64,000 nt of DNA from Dokdonella fugitiva (GTDB taxonomy: Bacteria > Pseudomonadota > Gammaproteobacteria > Xanthomonadales > Rhodanobacteraceae): contig NZ_SLWQ01000003.1 of NCBI RefSeq assembly GCF_004342425.1, forward strand, positions 372,001-436,000. Direction: 5' to 3'. The translations under genes and the position numbers were made by a program. Numbering within the stretch: position 1 is the first letter of the stretch; each line of letters begins with the position of its first letter. The notes under the pieces are model-generated. The model saw only the letters and a list, made by a program, of their open reading frames with translations, was not told the origin of the DNA and searched no databases. Shown here piece by piece: positions 54,063-62,420 of the stretch.

Positions 54063-54986
54063 TCAATAGCGCGGAACGGACGGATCGATCTCGACCGACC
54101 AGGCGTCGATGCCGCCTTCGACGTTCCACAGGTTGGTGAAGCCGTGCTCGCGGAAATGCTCGGCGGCGTTGCGGCTGGAGTTGCCGTGGTGGCAGATGAA
54201 GGCCAGCGCCGTGTCCTTCGGCAGCGACGTCAGGCGCGCATGCGTTTCCGGCTTGAACACCTCGGCGCCGGCGAACGGGGCGAACGCACGGTCCTGCTCG
54301 GGGCGCACGTCGATGACCATGATGTCGCCCGCCTGCATGCGCTGCCTGAGCTGGTGCACGTCGAGCGAGCGGATCGCCTGCGGCGCCTGCGGCAGGAAGA
54401 TCGCGAGGCCTTCGCCGTGTGGCGTGCGCGTCCAGTCGATGCTCGCGCCGCGCGCGCGCTGCGCGCTCGCCGCGTCGAAGCGCACTTCGAGGCCATTGGC
54501 GACGGTGACGATGTCGTGGTCGCCCGCCTCGCGCAGCTGGAACTGCGGCTGGAAGCGACCGTCGACGACGAGGAACAGCTTGGCGTCGCCGGCATCGGCG
54601 AGCGCGGCGCGCACCTTCTCGACGGCGGCGTCGGAAATCGTCAGCTGCGGCGGCGTGCGATCCGGCTCGGCCACGCCGAGCAGGCGATGCAGTTCGCCCG
54701 AATCGAACATCGACTGCACGATGTCGGAGCCGCCGACGAGTTCGCCACCGACGTACAACTGCGGAATCGTCGGCCACTGGCCGAATTCCTTGATGCCTGC
54801 GCGGATTTCCTCGTCGGCGAGCACGTCGACGCTGTGGTAGTCGTCGAGCAGCGCGTTGAGGCGGTCGGCCGCGGCGGCGGAAAACCCGCATTGCGGCGCG
54901 TGGCGCGTGCCCTTCATGAACAACACGACGGGGTGGGCGGCGAGCAGCGCTTCGATGCGCGCGCGCGTGGCGGGAGAGAGCGACAT
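54063..54986 (-). CDS. Monothiol glutaredoxin-A-type-rhodanese fusion protein
   Basis: The 307-residue protein has three domains. Residues 3-107 form a monothiol glutaredoxin with CGFS (Cys33) and the glutathione-binding WPTIPQLYVGGELVGGSDI, as in Grx4/GrxD. Residues 114-200 look like an A-type Fe-S carrier (LTISDAAVEKVRAAL start) but contain no cysteine, so the three ligands of IscA are missing. Residues 204-307 form a rhodanese domain with active-site Cys265 in CHHGNSS. ATG 54986 begins with MSLSPATRARIEALL. It is divergent from the OmpA-like gene. A role in iron-sulfur and sulfur trafficking is an inference. Confidence 0.88.
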   Translation of the reverse strand: MSLSPATRARIEALLAAHPVVLFMKGTRHAPQCGFSAAAADRLNALLDDYHSVDVLADEEIRAGIKEFGQWPTIPQLYVGGELVGGSDIVQSMFDSGELHRLLGVAEPDRTPPQLTISDAAVEKVRAALADAGDAKLFLVVDGRFQPQFQLREAGDHDIVTVANGLEVRFDAASAQRARGASIDWTRTPHGEGLAIFLPQAPQAIRSLDVHQLRQRMQAGDIMVIDVRPEQDRAFAPFAGAEVFKPETHARLTSLPKDTALAFICHHGNSSRNAAEHFREHGFTNLWNVEGGIDAWSVEIDPSVPRY

Positions 54987-55235
54987 GGCAGGTTCCGTGG
55001 GGCGGGTCGGCAATGATACCGGCGCGCGGGCCGCGGCGGCCGGGGGACGGCCGCATATTTATGGGCGATAATCGGCACCGCAAGACGCCGCGCCGGACGC
55101 GCGGCGGCCAGGGCAGGGGCAGGGCCGCAAGGCCCGCAATACGCAGCACAGGCTCGGAATCCGTCCGCCGCGAGGCGGCCGGCGGCATCGCGCCGCGGAT
55201 TCCGCATGGATCGGCGCAAGCTGGGGAGGAGTGTC

Positions 55236-57275
55236 ATGGTTCGTCGCAAGTCGCTCACGGTCGCGGTCGCGACCGCGCTGTCCACGTTCACCGGATCGTC
55301 CGCGTTCGTCGCCTGGAGCGCCCACGCGCAGCCCGCGCCGCCGGCCGAAGGCGTCGTGCCTATCACCTATGTCGGCGCCAATGCGCGCGTCTCGCTCGGC
55401 GTCGACGACGACGGCGACGTGCTCGGTGAAATCCTCGGCATCCTCGGCAAGACCGACGACCACGCCTGGCTCGCCCAGCTCTGGCTCGGCCAGGGTGGCG
55501 CCGGCGGCGTGCAGGTCGACTACCACCGGCTGTGCGGGTCGCGGGCGACGGACGGCGGACCGGATCATCGTGGCGTCTGCAAGGCGTTCGGTGCGTTCGA
55601 CCAGAACGCGTGGAAGGACCGCAAGGCGACGCTCGGTGTCGGCTGGGAGAAGAACGACTTCTCGATCGACGCCTACGCCAGCCACGCGACCTCGGGCGCG
55701 CGTCATGCGGGTTCGACCCTCGTCACCGACGTGATCCAGCTGACCGGTACCGACGAGCACGGCGACTACACCCAGACGCAGACGATCGACACCTTGACCG
55801 AGGCGTTCGAGCACCCTTACGACAACGGCGTCGGCGTACGCTTCGGCAAGTACTTCGACGATCCGCTGCTGCGCGTGCGAGGCGGCCTCGACTACGAGCG
55901 CGGCAAGTACGATTCGGACCAGTGGACCGTGTCGCTCGGCCTCGACAAGTATTTCGCGAACACCGGTTTCAGCGTCTCATTGCTCGGCGAGAGCCTGCAC
56001 AAGGGTGGCAAGTTCGAGCGCGACAGGAACGACACGCGCGGCTGGCTCCTGCTGCGCTACGACATCGGCCAGAACTACCGTGCGCGCGAACCGTATCGCA
56101 TGGTGCAGGTCGAGCGCGCCGCTGCGCCGGCCGTTCCACCCGAGCCGCAGGTGGTGCGCAACGAGGTCAGGCTCGACGGCGATGCGTTCTTCGACTTCGA
56201 CCATTCGGACCTCCGCCCCGACGCGCGCGCAGCGCTCGACGAACTCATCGCGCGGCTGAAGTCGGTCGACCGCGTGAGCCGAATCGCCGTCGTCGGCCAC
56301 ACCGATTCGATCGGCACCGTCGCCTACAACCAGAAGCTGTCCGAGCGGCGCGCGGCGAGCGCCAAGCGCTATCTCGTCGCGCATGGCATCGATGCGGCCG
56401 AGATCGACACGCGTGGCGAAGGCGAGTTGAACCCGTCGCATCCGAACGACACGCCGGCGAACCGCCAGAAGAACCGCCGCGTGGACATCGGATTCCTCAC
56501 GATCGAGGAGACGACGACGCAACCGCCCGCGCCGCCGCCGACGCCCGAGGTCGAGTGGGTCAGGGAACCGGTGGCCGCGCCGCCGGCATGGATCGAGCGC
56601 GCGCTGCGCAATCCGGCCGAGCACAAGCGCACGGTCGACGTGTACCGCTTCGAGAAGACAACGAAGACGACCACGCTCGGCCCGCGCAACTACACCAACC
56701 ACCCGCCGGTGGCGCAGGACGATGCCGTCACCGTCGAACAGGATGCGCCCGCGACGCCGATCGCGGTGCTCGCCAACGACAGCGATCCCGACGGCGATAC
56801 GCTCGTCGTGACCGCGGTCGGCGCCGCCGCGCACGGCGTCGCGGTCGCGACCGCGGCAGGCGTCGACTACACGCCGGCCGCGGGCTATCTCGGCGACGAC
56901 AGCTTCACCTACACGATCAGCGACGGCCGCGGCGGCAGTGCGGGCGCGACCGTGCACGTGAGCGTGACCGCGCCGAACCATCCGCCCGTCGCCGGGCCGC
57001 TGTCGGTGCGCGTGCTCAAGGGTGCATCGATCGACATCCCGGTGCTGCAGGCTGCCTCCGATCCCGACGGCGATCCGCTCACGGTGATCGCGGTCAACCA
57101 CACCGGCCCGTTGCCGGACAACACGGTCACGATCAACCCGGACTACACCGTGCACTACACGTCGATCCACGGCTGGTTCGGCCAGGACTACTTCGAGTAC
57201 ACCGTGTCCGACGGCAAGGGCGGCACCGCGACCGGGACGATCGCGGTCTACGTGTACGAGCGGCCGCCGTACTGA
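55236..57275 (+). CDS. OmpA-family protein with barrel-like N-terminus and Ig/cadherin-like C-terminus
   Basis: The 679-residue precursor has a signal peptide (to AHAQ, about residue 32). Residues 40-295 show alternating strands with aromatic ends, suggesting an outer-membrane barrel. The OmpA peptidoglycan-binding domain spans about 310-427 (FFDFDHSDLRPDARAALDEL; VVGHTDSIG; LSERRAASAKRYL). After a Pro-rich linker, two cadherin/VCBS-like domains follow (about 488-580 and 585-679; NDSDPDGDTLVVTAV and ASDPDGDPLTVIAV). Their position after the periplasmic OmpA domain is odd for adhesion modules. ATG 55236 has GGGGAGGA upstream. Confidence 0.85.
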   Translation: MVRRKSLTVAVATALSTFTGSSAFVAWSAHAQPAPPAEGVVPITYVGANARVSLGVDDDGDVLGEILGILGKTDDHAWLAQLWLGQGGAGGVQVDYHRLCGSRATDGGPDHRGVCKAFGAFDQNAWKDRKATLGVGWEKNDFSIDAYASHATSGARHAGSTLVTDVIQLTGTDEHGDYTQTQTIDTLTEAFEHPYDNGVGVRFGKYFDDPLLRVRGGLDYERGKYDSDQWTVSLGLDKYFANTGFSVSLLGESLHKGGKFERDRNDTRGWLLLRYDIGQNYRAREPYRMVQVERAAAPAVPPEPQVVRNEVRLDGDAFFDFDHSDLRPDARAALDELIARLKSVDRVSRIAVVGHTDSIGTVAYNQKLSERRAASAKRYLVAHGIDAAEIDTRGEGELNPSHPNDTPANRQKNRRVDIGFLTIEETTTQPPAPPPTPEVEWVREPVAAPPAWIERALRNPAEHKRTVDVYRFEKTTKTTTLGPRNYTNHPPVAQDDAVTVEQDAPATPIAVLANDSDPDGDTLVVTAVGAAAHGVAVATAAGVDYTPAAGYLGDDSFTYTISDGRGGSAGATVHVSVTAPNHPPVAGPLSVRVLKGASIDIPVLQAASDPDGDPLTVIAVNHTGPLPDNTVTINPDYTVHYTSIHGWFGQDYFEYTVSDGKGGTATGTIAVYVYERPPY

Positions 57276-57288
57276 GCGTTGCGGCGCC

Positions 57289-57311
57289 GGCGGCGGCCCG
57301 CGGCCGCCGTC
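57289..57311. terminator. Hairpin between convergent genes
   Basis: GGCGGCGGCC and GGCCGCCGTC pair over 10 bp (one G-T pair) around a CGC loop, 14 bases after the OmpA-family stop and before the aldo/keto reductase stop. No T-run follows, so efficiency is unclear. Confidence 0.45.
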
Positions 57312-57329
57312 GCGCCGGCAGGCACGCGC

Positions 57330-58271
57330 TCACGCGCCGACGTCGAGGCGTCGCATGTCCTCGTCGGACAGGCGCAGGCGCACCGCGCCGGCGAGTTCGG
57401 CGACCTGCGCCGGCGTCGTCGCGCTCGCGATCGGCGCGGTGATGCCCGGGCGCGCCATCGCCCAGGCGAGGGCGACCTGCGCGGGCGTCGCGTCGTGGCG
57501 CCGCGCGACGTCGTCGAGCGCGGCGAGCACGCGCAGTCCGTGGCCATTGAGGTACTTGCCCGCCGCGCGGCCGCGCGCGGCGCTCTTGCCGAGGTCGTCC
57601 TCGCTGCGGTACTTGCCGGTGAGGAAGCCGCTCGCCAGCGCGTAGTAGCAGACGACGCCGACGCCGGCGTCCTGCACGAGCGGCGCGAGCGACGTCTCGT
57701 ATTCCTTGCGCGCGACGAGGTTGTATTCCGGCTGCAGCACTTCGTAGCGCGGCAGGCCGAGCCGCGCGCTCGTCGCGAGCGCTTCGGCGAAGCGCGCCGC
57801 GGTGTAGTTGGACGCGCCGATCGCGCGCACCTTGCCGCGCTCGATCAGGCGCGAGAATGCACCGAGCGTGTCGGCGAGCGGCACGCCCGCATCGTCTTCG
57901 TGCGCGAAGTAGAGGTCGATCGTGTCGATGCCGAGGCGCCGCAGCGAATCGTCGGCGGCCGCTTCGATGTTCGCCGGCGAAAGGCCGGGATGGCGCGCCC
58001 ATTTCGCGACCTTGGTCGCGACGACGACGCGGTCGCGCTTGCCGCTGCGCGCGAGCCAGCGGCCGATCATCGTCTCCGATTCGCCGCCCTCGTTGCCGGG
58101 CACCCAGGCGGGGTAGGCGTCGGCGGTATCGAGCAGGTCGAGGCCGGCATCGACGAACGCGTCGAGTACGGCGAACGCGCCGGCCTCGTCGACGCTCCAG
58201 CCGAATACGTTGGTGCCGAGCGCGAGCGGCGCCACGGACAGGCCGGAACGGCCGAGCGGTCGTCGATTCAT
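57330..58271 (-). CDS. Aldo/keto reductase
   Basis: The 313-residue NADPH-dependent oxidoreductase has the full catalytic tetrad: Asp48 (DTADAY), Tyr53, Lys87 (ATKVAKW) and His124 (LYFAHEDD). It belongs to the bacterial group of AKRs that includes YajO-like and YghZ-like enzymes, with broad and mostly unknown carbonyl substrates. The cofactor-binding segment (ALASGFLTGKY and ITAPIASATTPAQV) lies in the C-terminal third. ATG 58271 begins MNRRPLGRSGLSVAPLALG, the family start. It lies 76 bp downstream of the NlpC/P60 gene on the same strand. Confidence 0.92.
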   Translation of the reverse strand: MNRRPLGRSGLSVAPLALGTNVFGWSVDEAGAFAVLDAFVDAGLDLLDTADAYPAWVPGNEGGESETMIGRWLARSGKRDRVVVATKVAKWARHPGLSPANIEAAADDSLRRLGIDTIDLYFAHEDDAGVPLADTLGAFSRLIERGKVRAIGASNYTAARFAEALATSARLGLPRYEVLQPEYNLVARKEYETSLAPLVQDAGVGVVCYYALASGFLTGKYRSEDDLGKSAARGRAAGKYLNGHGLRVLAALDDVARRHDATPAQVALAWAMARPGITAPIASATTPAQVAELAGAVRLRLSDEDMRRLDVGA

Positions 58272-58347
58272 TGCACGCGACTCCTGGCGAACGGGCGCGC
58301 ACTGCGCGCCGGGGTCGCGACGCCGCGGGCGCGGCGGCGCAGCGGGA

Positions 58348-58950
58348 TCAGGACAGCACGTCGGGGCGCTTGGCACCGACGTAGCGACGCGTCCAGTAGC
58401 TCTCGTCCAGCCGGCTGATGCTGACCGACTTGCCGGTCGAAGGCGAATGGATGAAGCGGCCCTCGCCGAGGTAGATGCCCACGTGCGAGACGCGCTTGCC
58501 GCGGGTCTTGAAGAACACGAGATCGCCGACCTTGAGGTCGGCGCGCGCGACATTGATGCCGGCGCGATACTGGCTCGCCGAGTCGACCGGCAGGTCCACG
58601 CCGGCGCTGTGGCGGAACACGTAGCGGACGAAGCCGCTGCAGTCGAAGCCGGTCTTCGGATCGCGGCCGCCGCGGCGGTAGCGGATGTTCTGCAGGGTCA
58701 TCGAGAAATCCGCGAGCAGCCTGCGCAGGCCGGTCGGAGCCGCTTTCGGCTGCGCCGGCGCGGCATCGGTGGTCGCCGGGCTGTCGACGAGCCACTGGCC
58801 GGAGGCCGGCCAAGGGGTCGAAGCGATGGCGGAGGCGGATTCGAGCTGCCACGGGCGAACATCGACGGCCGACGGCGCGGCGACGGCTTCGCTGCCCTGC
58901 ATCGCGGCAAAAGCGAGCAAAAACAAGGCCGTCATTCGCTGGAATGGCAT
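58348..58950 (-). CDS. NlpC/P60-family peptidoglycan hydrolase
   Basis: The 200-residue precursor has a signal peptide (MPFQRMTALFLLAFAAMQGSEAVA) and a linker to about 75, then an NlpC/P60 domain with the catalytic Cys104 (GFDCSGFVRYVF), His156 (SHVGIYLG) and His168 (RFIHSP). Members cleave peptide links in peptidoglycan. The domain is complete and no binding module is attached. ATG 58950 has GGAG upstream. A dyad TTGGCT-7 bases-AGCCAA lies 100 bases upstream (59050-59068), a possible operator. Confidence 0.92.
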   Translation of the reverse strand: MPFQRMTALFLLAFAAMQGSEAVAAPSAVDVRPWQLESASAIASTPWPASGQWLVDSPATTDAAPAQPKAAPTGLRRLLADFSMTLQNIRYRRGGRDPKTGFDCSGFVRYVFRHSAGVDLPVDSASQYRAGINVARADLKVGDLVFFKTRGKRVSHVGIYLGEGRFIHSPSTGKSVSISRLDESYWTRRYVGAKRPDVLS

Positions 58951-59131
58951 CGGTACGCTCCGTGGATCGACAGGGAGGCGATACCGCATGCGCAGTCCGG
59001 CCCACCCCCGTGGAGCGGGGAAAGTAGCAAACGACATGCACGGAGTTGTTTGGCTCGCGTTAAGCCAACGGCGATTCCAGCCGATTTCCGTGACGCGGTT
59101 CCGCTCGCGGGTGCGAACCGGCTGGCGGAAA

Positions 59132-59752
59132 TCAGGCTGGAGCGGCGGCGAGCAGGGCCCGCGCGACCGGGACGATTTCGTCGGTCCACAGCGCATATTG
59201 CGCGGCGGACGGATGCAGGCCATCGGCGACGAGCATCGCCTCGGCGTCGCCGGCGTCACGCGACGCGGCGGTCACGTCGACGAACGGGATGCCCGCGTCC
59301 GCGGCAATCGCACGGGCGGCCGCGTTGAACGCGTCGATCTCGGCGCCGACCGCCGCGCCATCGCGGCCCTCGGCGCGTGCGAAACGCGTCACGCCCCAAT
59401 CGGGGATCGACACGACGAACACGCGCGCCGGCGATCCCGCCAGCGCGACGGCGCGCCCGAGCAGGGCGCCGAACTGCGCGCGGTATTCATCGAGCGGGCG
59501 GCCGCGGTACTGGTTGTTGACGCCGATGAGCAGGCTCACGAGCGCATACGGCGGCGCGAAGGTCGCGGCATCCATCGCGGCCGAGAGTTCGTCGGTGGTC
59601 CAGCCGGTGGTTGCGACGAGCGCGGGATCGGCGAGCGCGACGCCGTGCGCGCGCAGGCGCCGCGCGAGCTGCGCCGGCCAGCGCTCGCCCGCTTCGACGC
59701 CTTCGCCGATCGTGTAGGAGTCGCCGAGGGCGAGATAGGTCGCGGTATTCAT
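59132..59752 (-). CDS. SGNH/GDSL hydrolase without signal peptide
   Basis: The 206-residue protein has the SGNH blocks: GDSYTIGEG with the nucleophile Ser12, block II Gly around residue 50, the GVNNQ block III near 77-81 and DGLHPS with the Asp/His near residue 185. Family members are lipases or esterases acting on varied acyl or acetyl groups. No signal peptide is visible from ATG 59752 (preceded by GGGACC); an upstream in-frame extension to 59830 would add a hydrophobic stretch but crosses a repeat element and has poor support. It is 181 bp upstream of the NlpC/P60 gene on the same strand. Confidence 0.85.
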   Translation of the reverse strand: MNTATYLALGDSYTIGEGVEAGERWPAQLARRLRAHGVALADPALVATTGWTTDELSAAMDAATFAPPYALVSLLIGVNNQYRGRPLDEYRAQFGALLGRAVALAGSPARVFVVSIPDWGVTRFARAEGRDGAAVGAEIDAFNAAARAIAADAGIPFVDVTAASRDAGDAEAMLVADGLHPSAAQYALWTDEIVPVARALLAAAPA

Positions 59753-59792
59753 CGAGGTCCCGGCAATGGCGGTGGTGGCAACGGCTACGGCT

Positions 59793-59930
59793 GAGATTGA
59801 AGCACGAAGGACCCGAAGGACAAGAAGCACGCAACAAAGATTGAAACACCGAGCACACGGAGCACACGGAGAGGAAAAGAAAAGAGCGTGGCGATACCGC
59901 CCCCTACCGCATGCTCGGTGCGTTCCGTGC
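59793..59930. repeat. GAAGCACGAAGGAC repeat region
   Basis: The stretch contains GATTGAAGCACGAAGGACC (59795-59813), a second GATTGAAACACCGAGC (59840-59855) and the tandem GAGCACACGGAGCACACGGA (59852-59871). An inverted partner (TGCTCGGTGCG, TTCCGTGCTTCC) lies at 59912-59934. The core matches 53219-53238. It fills the gap between the SGNH hydrolase and aminotransferase genes. Confidence 0.6.
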
Positions 59931-59941
59931 TTCCGCCGGCT

Positions 59942-61180
59942 TCAGGCCACGCGCCGCGCGGCGTTGCGTGCGATGCGCGCGAGTTCGCGCTCGATGCGCG
60001 CGAGTGCATCGGCGAGCACGGCGGGTTCGGGCAGCAGGGTAAGCCGGAAATGGTTGCGCGCGGCGATGTTGAAGCTCGATCCGGGCACGAGGATGATCTG
60101 CTCGTGCTCGAGCAGGTCGAGCGCGAACGCGGCATCGTCGAAGCCGGGCAGCCGTTCGGGATCGACGCCCGGGAACGCATACAGCGCGCCGTCGGGCGCG
60201 ACCATGCGCAGGAATTCGCTGCGCTCGACCGCGTCGACGACCGCCGCGCGGGCGGCGTGCAGGCGACCGCCGGGGCGCGTGAGCGCGCCGATTTCGTTCG
60301 GTCCCTCGAGCGCGGGCCTGATCGCCCACTGCGCGGTCACGTTGCTGCACAGGCGCAAGCTGGCGAGCAGGTCGAGCGCGCGCACGAGATCGTGCACGCG
60401 GTGCTCGTGGCCGGTGACCGACAGCCAGCCGACGCGGTAGCCGCAGGCGAGGTGCACTTTCGACAGGCCGCCGTAGCTGATGCACGGCGTCTCGCCCGCG
60501 AGCGGCGCGAGCGGCGTGAATGCGGCGCCGTCGTAGAGCACGCTGTCGTAGATCTCGTCGCAGAGAAGAACGAGACGGTGGCGGCGCGCGACGTCGACGA
60601 GCGCGGCGAGCAGTTCGCGCGGGTAGACCGCGCCGGTCGGATTGTTCGGGTTGATGATGACCAGCGCGCGCGTGCGCGGCGTGACCATCGCCTCGATCTC
60701 GGCCGGGTCGGGCAGGTGCGCGCGCTCGGGCGGGCACGGGTAGTGCAGCGGCACGCCGCCGTTGAGGCGCGTCGCCGCGGTCCACAGCGGGTAGTCCGGC
60801 GCGGGCACGAGCACTTCGTCACCGGCGTCGAGCAGCGCGCGCAGGCTGAGGTCGATCAGCTCGCTGACGCCGTTGCCGATGAATACGTGCTCGGGCCGCG
60901 CTTCGGCACCGTTGCGGCGATGCTGGGCGGCGACCGCCTCGCGCGCTTCGAGCAGGCCCTGCTGGTGGCAGTACGCCTCGCTCTTCGGCAACGCGGTCGC
61001 GATCGCGTCGCGCAGGTGCTGCGGCACGCGGAAACCGAACAGGCCGGGGTTGCCGATGTTGAGGCGCAGGATCGGCTTGCCCGCGGCTTCCAGTTCGTGT
61101 GCGCGACGGCTGAGCGGCCCACGGATGTCGTAGCGCACGTCTTCGAGGCGACGGCTGGTCGCGACCGTTGGATGCGGCAT
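59942..61180 (-). CDS. Class I/II aminotransferase, AlaA/YfbQ-like
   Basis: The 412-residue PLP enzyme has the family features IGNPGLFGFRVPQHL near the start, the cofactor-anchoring INPNNPTGAVYPRELL, the LCDEIYDSVLYDG motif and the Schiff-base lysine in YGGLSKVHLACGYRVGWLS. The last, together with the length, is most like AlaA/YfbQ, the glutamate-pyruvate aminotransferase used in alanine synthesis. ATG 61180 has a strong GGGAAGGGA site and gives MPHPTVATSRRLEDVRYDIRG; the longer frame to 61237 is less likely. It is divergent from rsgA. Confidence 0.9.
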   Translation of the reverse strand: MPHPTVATSRRLEDVRYDIRGPLSRRAHELEAAGKPILRLNIGNPGLFGFRVPQHLRDAIATALPKSEAYCHQQGLLEAREAVAAQHRRNGAEARPEHVFIGNGVSELIDLSLRALLDAGDEVLVPAPDYPLWTAATRLNGGVPLHYPCPPERAHLPDPAEIEAMVTPRTRALVIINPNNPTGAVYPRELLAALVDVARRHRLVLLCDEIYDSVLYDGAAFTPLAPLAGETPCISYGGLSKVHLACGYRVGWLSVTGHEHRVHDLVRALDLLASLRLCSNVTAQWAIRPALEGPNEIGALTRPGGRLHAARAAVVDAVERSEFLRMVAPDGALYAFPGVDPERLPGFDDAAFALDLLEHEQIILVPGSSFNIAARNHFRLTLLPEPAVLADALARIERELARIARNAARRVA

Positions 61181-61345
61181 GTCCCTTCCCGGCATTGAAC
61201 GTCGGACGATCCTAGCAGCGCGTTTGCTGCGCCGCACGCACGCCGCGCGCGGTTCGTGGCGTGAGTAGCGTCATGTGCTTCCGCCGGCCCGGCGCTCCAT
61301 CCGGGGCCGCACGGGCAGGGGCGCCGCCTTGCTAGAATCGGCGCG

Positions 61346-62416
61346 ATGCCGATCAAGGATCCCCCACAGCGTCTCGCCCGCATCGGTTGGCGTGCGCAGG
61401 CGCTGCCCGAGGATGTCGATCCCGCCGCGATCGCGCGCGTCGTCGCCCAGCATCGCACCGGCTACCAGCTGCACGACGGCGAGGACACGTTCAATGCGCA
61501 GCCCGCCGCGCGTTTCCTCAAGCGCGACGTCGACCCGACCGCGCGACCCGCGGTCGGCGACTTCGTCGTCGTCGCCGCCGGCTCGCCGCCGACGATCGAA
61601 CGCGTGTTGCCGCGGCGCACCGAGCTCAAGCGCGGCGCCGCCGGCGAAAGCCACCAGCGCCAGCTCATCGCCGCCAACGTCGACGCGGTGTTCGTGCTGA
61701 GCGGGCTCGACCACGACTTCAACCCCGCGCGCATCGAGCGCTACCTGCTGCTGATCCAGGGCAGTGGCGCGACGCCCGTGCTCGTGCTCACCAAGGCCGA
61801 CCGCGCCGAGGCGGTCGACACGATCGCGGACGACCTGCGTCGCCGCGTGCCCGGCGTCGAGGTGCATGCGATCAATGCGAAGTCGGCCGCCAGCGTCGAG
61901 CCGCTGCTCGCCCACCTCGGGCCCGGCCACACCGCGGTGCTGGTCGGCTCCTCCGGTGCCGGCAAGTCGACGCTGACCAACACGCTGCTCGGCGAATCAC
62001 GCCAGGCCACCGGTGCCGTGCGCGAACACGACAGCCGCGGTCGCCATACGACGACGCACCGCGCGCTGATCCTGCTGCCGAGCGGCGGCTGCCTCATCGA
62101 TACGCCGGGCATGCGCGAGCTCAAGCTCACCGGCGAGGAGCAGATCGACCGGGGCCAGTTCGCCGACATCGACGAACTCGCGCAGTCGTGCCGCTTCGGC
62201 GACTGCGCGCACGCGAGCGAACCCGGCTGCGCGGTGCAGGCCGCGCTCGCCGACGGTCGCCTCGATCCGGACCGCTGGCGCAACTACCTCAAGCTCCGCG
62301 ACGAACTCGCCGCGACCGCCGACACGCTCGAGGCGCAGCTGCGTCGGCGCAGCGAGGCGAAGGTGCTCACCAAGGCGCTCGGCAAGCGCCTCGGCGAGAA
62401 GTACGGGCGGCGCTGA
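61346..62416 (+). CDS. rsgA: Ribosome small-subunit GTPase RsgA
   Basis: RsgA is a circularly permuted GTPase that checks maturation of the 30S subunit. The 356-residue protein has an N-terminal OB fold (about 35-105), the G4 motif TKAD before G1 ([10 protein letters not shown]), G2 (RGRHTTTHR) and G3 (DTPGMREL), and a C-terminal zinc-finger domain with cysteines and histidine in SCRFGDCAHASEPGC. Length and motifs match the family. The start is ATG 61346. It is convergent with the beta-helix gene, whose stop codon lies 4 bases beyond its own. Confidence 0.96.
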   Translation: MPIKDPPQRLARIGWRAQALPEDVDPAAIARVVAQHRTGYQLHDGEDTFNAQPAARFLKRDVDPTARPAVGDFVVVAAGSPPTIERVLPRRTELKRGAAGESHQRQLIAANVDAVFVLSGLDHDFNPARIERYLLLIQGSGATPVLVLTKADRAEAVDTIADDLRRRVPGVEVHAINAKSAASVEPLLAHLGPGHTAVLVGSSGAGKSTLTNTLLGESRQATGAVREHDSRGRHTTTHRALILLPSGGCLIDTPGMRELKLTGEEQIDRGQFADIDELAQSCRFGDCAHASEPGCAVQAALADGRLDPDRWRNYLKLRDELAATADTLEAQLRRRSEAKVLTKALGKRLGEKYGRR

Positions 62417-62420
62417 GCGA

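Noticed and set aside
59753-59830. N-terminal extension giving the SGNH hydrolase a signal peptide
   Set aside because: The extension is encoded by the repeat-adjacent sequence, has no ribosome site, and homology begins at ATG 59752.
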